A stretch of 18,034 nucleotides of DNA from NCBI GenBank assembly GCA_002311315.1, contig DBZZ01000010.1, positions 2,620 through 20,653 of the forward strand, in the 5' to 3' direction. Source of the DNA: Methylococcaceae bacterium UBA1147. GTDB lineage: Bacteria; Pseudomonadota; Gammaproteobacteria; Methylococcales; UBA1147. The notes beneath the pieces were generated by a model. The model ran no database searches and was not told the origin of the DNA. It worked only from the letters and a program-made list of their open reading frames with translations. Shown piece after piece: positions 15,695-18,034 of the stretch; the stretch's first letter is position 1; each line of letters begins with the position of its first letter. The position numbers and the translations under genes are program-made.

Positions 15695-15840
15695 CAGAAG
15701 CAATCTTAAAAACCCCGCCAGACTCGAATCTGACAGGGTTTCTACTATCCATTAAAGAGCCGCCTAGGAAACACAGGGGCCGTTCGAGCAATGCCGGGTT
15801 TTACCCCATGGATCTACCCAGATACAGTTGATGTAATGAC
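15695..15840 (-). repeat. Structured ~146-bp repeat, copy 1 (candidate RNA element)
   Basis: About 75% identical to 16567-16711, in the same orientation. Read on the minus strand it has four stem-loops: TGGGT-AG-ATCCA (15809-15820), GGG-TAAAA-CCC, a stem around 15759-15781 with the loop GTGTTTCCT, and a terminator hairpin. Several stem pairs differ from copy 2 by compensating changes. It lies 92 bp downstream of creA. Function unknown. Confidence 0.75.
15708..15738 (-). terminator. Intrinsic terminator in repeat copy 1, downstream of creA
   Basis: Minus strand: CCCTGTCAGA-TTCGAG-TCTGGCGGGG followed by TTTTT. All ten pairs form in minus-strand RNA (two are G-U); on the plus strand these two would be A-C mismatches, so the element is directional. 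Confidence 0.75.
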
Positions 15841-15932
15841 CTCTTAGAATTGTATGGGTCGCCCCTCCTTCTCCAGGTCGTTATACCTCGCGTACGATAG
15901 GGAATGTGACGTCTATTCTTGGTTTCCAAGAT

Positions 15933-16418
15933 TTAGTAGTCTCGTATTGGTACAACTGAAATGGAATTTTTCGGTGATCCATCCACCAGTCTGTCGCTGT
16001 AAGTCAGATAAATGATCACGCGACGTCTGGGGTCATAAAAGCGCACGACCTGCAGGGTCTTGAAAAGAATCGACGCCCGTTCCTTGAACACCTCTTCACC
16101 GTCACCACCCCCATTCGCGATGTCTTCTGGCAATTTGATGGGCCCGGTTTGTCGACAGGCAATCGAGGCATCGGCGGTATCTTCCGCCAGACCCACGGCG
16201 CCAGACAGACCCCCGGTCTTAGCGCGACTCAAATAACAGGTTGCCCCAGGAATGCGTGGATCATCAAAGGCCTCTACAACGATCTTGTCATTCGGCCCAG
16301 CCATTCGAAACTTGGTGCTGACTTCGCCAATTTCTTCTGCCTGTATCAGGCTAGCCGCCGATAACATCGCCGCTGTCGTGAGGGTAAACGCCTTCGACCG
16401 CATACCTCTCCGTTTCAT
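15933..16418 (-). CDS. creA: CreA-family periplasmic protein
   Basis: A 161-residue exported protein. Residues 1-27 form a signal peptide ending LIQA. The mature chain closely follows the CreA family: EEIGEVSTKFRMAGPNDKIV, EAFDDPRIPGATCYLSRAKT, GLAEDTADASIACRQTGPI, then RASILFKTLQVVRFYDPRRR and VIIYLTYSDRLVDGSPKNSI. The two cysteines in GATCYLSRAK and SIACRQTG are conserved and probably form a disulfide. CreA is named from its neighbours in the E. coli creABCD locus; its molecular function is unknown, and creB, creC and creD are absent here. The start ATG at 16418 has AAGGAG about 9 nt upstream; an ATG five codons later is a weaker alternative. A structured repeat with a terminator lies downstream. 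Confidence 0.92.
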   Translation of the reverse strand: MKRRGMRSKAFTLTTAAMLSAASLIQAEEIGEVSTKFRMAGPNDKIVVEAFDDPRIPGATCYLSRAKTGGLSGAVGLAEDTADASIACRQTGPIKLPEDIANGGGDGEEVFKERASILFKTLQVVRFYDPRRRVIIYLTYSDRLVDGSPKNSISVVPIRDY

Positions 16419-16566
16419 GAGATCTTCTCCTTGAATATAAAGTTTCTTATACTGATTCTTCATGTTTCCACTGTGGCCACCTGCAGTATACGATCACATC
16501 CCCCGAACGCGCGAATTCAACGCCGGGTCGATACGAACTTATCAGTGCTATCACTTTGCTCCCATT

Positions 16567-16711
16567 CAGAAGCAGCCTTGATGAAAAACCCCGCCAGATC
16601 CGAAGCTGACGGGATTTACCCATGACAGGGCTATCTGGGAAACACGATAGCCCTTCGAGCACTACGGGCTTTTACCCCATGGGCCTGCCCAGGTACAGTT
16701 GATGCAATGAC
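16567..16711 (-). repeat. Structured ~146-bp repeat, copy 2 (candidate RNA element)
   Basis: Direct-repeat partner of 15695-15840. On the minus strand: TGGGC-AG-GCCCA (16680-16691), GGG-TAAAAG-CCC, a perfect 8-bp stem GGGCTATC/GATAGCCC (16628-16653) around the loop GTGTTTCCCA, and a terminator hairpin. It lies 50 bp downstream of an interrupted gene on the same strand and 148 bp upstream of the creA start. Confidence 0.75.
16584..16613 (-). terminator. Intrinsic terminator in repeat copy 2
   Basis: Minus strand: CCCGTCAG-CTTCGGAT-CTGGCGGG followed by GTTTTT. All eight pairs form with one G-U; the T tract follows on the minus strand only. Confidence 0.75.
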
Positions 16712-16761
16712 TGCCGAAAGCTTGAGGTTCTCGAGCGAGTGACATGTATTGGGGTCCGCAA

Positions 16762-17106
16762 TTAATCCACCTTACACTTGTAACCCGAGTGGGTTTGATA
16801 CCAAGAACGAAGCCAGTTTTCTGAAAGTTTCATTGCCTCTGATGGGCGAGGTGCGACGGTCAGAATGTCGATGCGTTTGATCAGCCCCTGATCCAAAGGG
16901 TCAATGACATAGAGATCCATCCGCTTACCGCCCTGCTCGAAGATGCCGCAGGGGTAATCACAAGCTTGAGGCAGACCGACCTCACCGGGGTAAAGATGTC
17001 CGGTATCCCGATTCGCTGTGTCCAGACTTCGAATCGCTCTACCCTAATCTGTAGCGGGGGTCCCCGGGATCTCATACACTTTTATGACCTCTCTGGGCCA
17101 CTCCAT
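16762..17106 (-). pseudogene. Hypothetical gene interrupted by an in-frame TAG
   Basis: From ATG 17106 a single frame of 115 codons runs to TAA 16762-16764 with one stop, TAG at 17044-17046 (codon 21). Before it the product begins MEWPREVIKVYEIPGTPATD; after it comes normal-looking protein, including TGHLYPGEVGLPQACDYPCG, KRMDLYVIDPLDQGLIKRID and SENWLRSWYQTHSGYKCKVD at the end. After the TAG no ATG, GTG or TTG occurs for about 50 codons, so re-initiation would lose half the protein. A nonsense mutation, or a sequencing error, is the simplest reading. Amber recoding is unlikely because clpX, the binding protein and the cold-shock gene end in TAG. Four cysteines are present. The family is not recognised. 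Confidence 0.55.
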
Positions 17107-17577
17107 TAATACACCGCCAGCACAAAGCACCTAGCCCCTCGCGAACCGAACCCAGCACCTCAACTCCATTCCCCCCACATCATTAACACCCGATCACACC
17201 ATTCAAACAAAGCAGCCGAGAGCGTTTACTGTGACTACCAGTGACCGCTAGCACCCCTTATCTTGTTGTTTAAAACAACAGAGAAGCTGTCGTTTCAAAG
17301 CAGGAGTCTTTTTATTAAAATTAATTAAAAAAAGCAATCAACGGGGTGTTGGTAAACCTCAAAAACGGCCCCATCTAGTTGCTAAAAATGGTAATCACGA
17401 AATTCAGTACCGATTCAAAGGCAAAAGTGAGCTTAGGCTAGGCGAAGGAACCGGGTGGCTATCTAAATGTTACGGTAGACACTGTCCATCCGACAGAACA
17501 AGAACGTTTGAGCTAAACACATTTTCTGACCATGGCCTGATGTACTGCTTTCCGCTTGGAGGGTAGGCAACAATGTC
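17107..17577. other. AT-rich flank of the integron cassette, with a start-less open frame
   Basis: No conventional gene. On the plus strand one frame is open from about 17243 to TAG 17564-17566 without an ATG, GTG or TTG near its beginning; from a rare ATT at 17324 it would give 80 residues, including HLVAKNGNHEIQYRFKGKSE and ending HGLMYCFPLGG. It ends 11 bp before the left attC, the usual place for a cassette gene to end. A 17-bp palindrome, TGTTGTTTAAAACAACA, lies at 17264-17280, followed by an A/T-rich run (17310-17333). Confidence 0.4.
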
Positions 17578-17652
17578 TCCTAACAAAAACATCAACTTCG
17601 CGCCTATGGCGCCGGACGCTCGTGCCTCGCGCCGGTTATGTTGGCGTTATGT
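17578..17652 (+). other. attC recombination site (left)
   Basis: A 75-bp imperfect palindrome bounded by the core sites TCCTAAC (17578-17584) and GTTATGT (17646-17652), matching RYYYAAC and GTTRRRY at the invariant AAC/GTT. The inner arms AACATCAAC and GTTATGTT pair with one extra base, as usual for attC, and the centre is GC-rich. The predicted cleavage point is between G17646 and T17647. Confidence 0.8.
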
Positions 17653-17676
17653 GTTTTCAAAAAGACAATTTTATTT

Positions 17677-17705
17677 TTGACCTGGTGAATTCGAATGTGT
17701 AAAGT
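17677..17705 (+). promoter_or_regulatory. Cassette-internal promoter for the cold-shock gene
   Basis: TTGACC (17677-17682) and TAAAGT (17700-17705) are separated by 17 bp, giving a start near 17712 and a short leader of about 27 nt. GGTGAA in the spacer (17684-17689) and TTCACC (17713-17718) form an inverted repeat across the -10, a possible operator or hairpin. The leader is too short for the long cold-sensing leader of E. coli cspA. Confidence 0.55.
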
Positions 17706-17738
17706 TTAATATTTCACCAATTAATTAAAGAATATATT

Positions 17739-17945
17739 ATGAGTAAAGGGACAGTAAAGTGGTTCGATGCAAGTAAAGGTTATGGTTTTATTACTCCAGA
17801 AGATGGTGGTAAAGATCTTTTCGTTCATCATTCAGAAATTCAAAGTGGTGGAGGTTATGCATCTCTTAATGACGGCCAAGCGGTAGAATATGAAGTAGGC
17901 CAAGGCCAGAAAGGTCCTTGTGCTAACAAAGTTGTAGCAATTTAG
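17739..17945 (+). CDS. Cold-shock domain protein (CspA family)
   Basis: A 68-residue single OB-fold protein that binds single-stranded RNA or DNA and melts RNA secondary structure (family knowledge). RNP1 is KGYGFI (13-18) and RNP2 is LFVHHS (27-32); the opening GTVKWFDASKGYGFITPEDG is canonical, and the ending KGPCANKVVAI corresponds to the usual G-P-x-A-x-x-V strand. Most codons end in A or T, unlike the GC-rich chromosomal genes to the left, which points to transfer. Only a weak AAAGA precedes the ATG. The gene lies alone between two attC sites as an integron cassette with its own promoter and could therefore be expressed at any position in an array. Which paralogue it resembles most cannot be judged here. 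Confidence 0.95.
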   Translation: MSKGTVKWFDASKGYGFITPEDGGKDLFVHHSEIQSGGGYASLNDGQAVEYEVGQGQKGPCANKVVAI

Positions 17946-17953
17946 TAAAAAAC

Positions 17954-18020
17954 ACATAACAAGTCGCTTAACTTGACCGGCGCATAATACGCACCGATCA
18001 AGTTAGCTCAAACGTTATAG
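17954..18020 (+). other. attC recombination site (right)
   Basis: A 67-bp imperfect palindrome from ACATAAC (17954-17960) to GTTATAG (18014-18020), starting 8 bp after the cold-shock stop codon. The inner arms GCTTAACTTGA and TCAAGTTAGC pair with one extrahelical T, and the tip GCG-CATAATA-CGC can form a small hairpin. The TAACAAGTCG...CTCAAACGTTA frame resembles well-known attC sites such as that of aadA cassettes. A further cassette would begin at 18015. Confidence 0.85.
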
Positions 18021-18034
18021 GGCGGCTTAAAGTC

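Larger units (their letters stand above)
17647..18014 (+). mobile_element. Integron gene cassette carrying a cold-shock gene
   Basis: The unit between the two predicted IntI cleavage points is 368 bp and holds one gene plus its own attC. On excision the circle would join G18014 to T17647 and recreate GTTATGT, which is the exact complement of the outer core ACATAAC of the right attC. This match is the rule for a cassette inserted as one unit. The gene is on the same strand as the attC sites, as in most cassettes. No integrase gene or attI is visible in the window. Confidence 0.8.

Noticed and set aside
15570..15791. 73-codon minus-strand frame (and its counterpart at 16447-16662) starting in the two repeat copies
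   Set aside because: Both start at the same place in the repeat (MLE...), but the frames diverge after indels and run through the terminator hairpin. Structure, not protein, is conserved.
15695..15840. Structured repeat interpreted as a large attC site
   Set aside because: Neither end carries RYYYAAC/GTTRRRY cores, and the sequence is a series of separate hairpins rather than one long palindrome.
17044..17046. In-frame TAG as possible amber recoding (for example pyrrolysine)
   Set aside because: clpX, the ABC binding protein and csp all end in TAG as a plain stop, and no recoding machinery is visible in the window.

Overview
The window looks like gammaproteobacterial chromosome with an accessory right-hand third. 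The strongest taxonomic signals are the order tRNA-Leu / tig / clpP / clpX / lon (all minus strand), a SohB-type S49 peptidase, a CreA-family protein and a YceI-family protein, all typical of Gammaproteobacteria. A cytochrome P460 homologue beside a SAM methyltransferase and a MEKHLA-domain protein would fit an environmental methylotroph, nitrogen or sulfur oxidiser, but the species cannot be named from the sequence.

Layout. (1) 1-4673: protein quality-control block on the minus strand, with tRNA-Leu(UAG), trigger factor, ClpP, ClpX and the N-terminal third of Lon. Trigger factor folds nascent chains, ClpXP and Lon degrade unfolded or tagged proteins. (2) 4805-7503: a CPBP intramembrane protease (+), then an overlapping MEKHLA-domain / SAM-methyltransferase pair (-) divergent from a secreted cytochrome P460-like haem protein (+). 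(3) 7843-10356: a complete NitT/TauT-type ABC importer (binding protein, permease, ATPase) with short or overlapping junctions. (4) 10598-12417: SohB peptidase and a secreted Sel1-repeat protein. (5) 12503-14878: small exported or membrane proteins on the minus strand, including an Ig-like protein, a 59-residue membrane protein, a YceI protein and a beta/gamma-crystallin-like protein. (6) 14879-17577: sparse DNA with CreA, a gene interrupted by one nonsense codon, and two diverged copies of a ~146-bp structured element. (7) 17578-18034: an AT-rich cold-shock gene between two attC sites.

Two observations stand out. First, the cold-shock gene is an integron gene cassette: the 7-bp core opening the cassette (GTTATGT, in the left attC) is the exact reverse complement of the outer core of the right attC (ACATAAC), as expected for a unit inserted by an integron integrase. 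No integrase or attI is visible. Second, the ~146-bp element occurs twice on the same strand, ends each time in an intrinsic terminator, and keeps its stems by compensatory changes and by G-U pairs that only work on the minus strand. It is a candidate undescribed RNA family or mobile terminator unit, each copy lying just downstream of a minus-strand gene.
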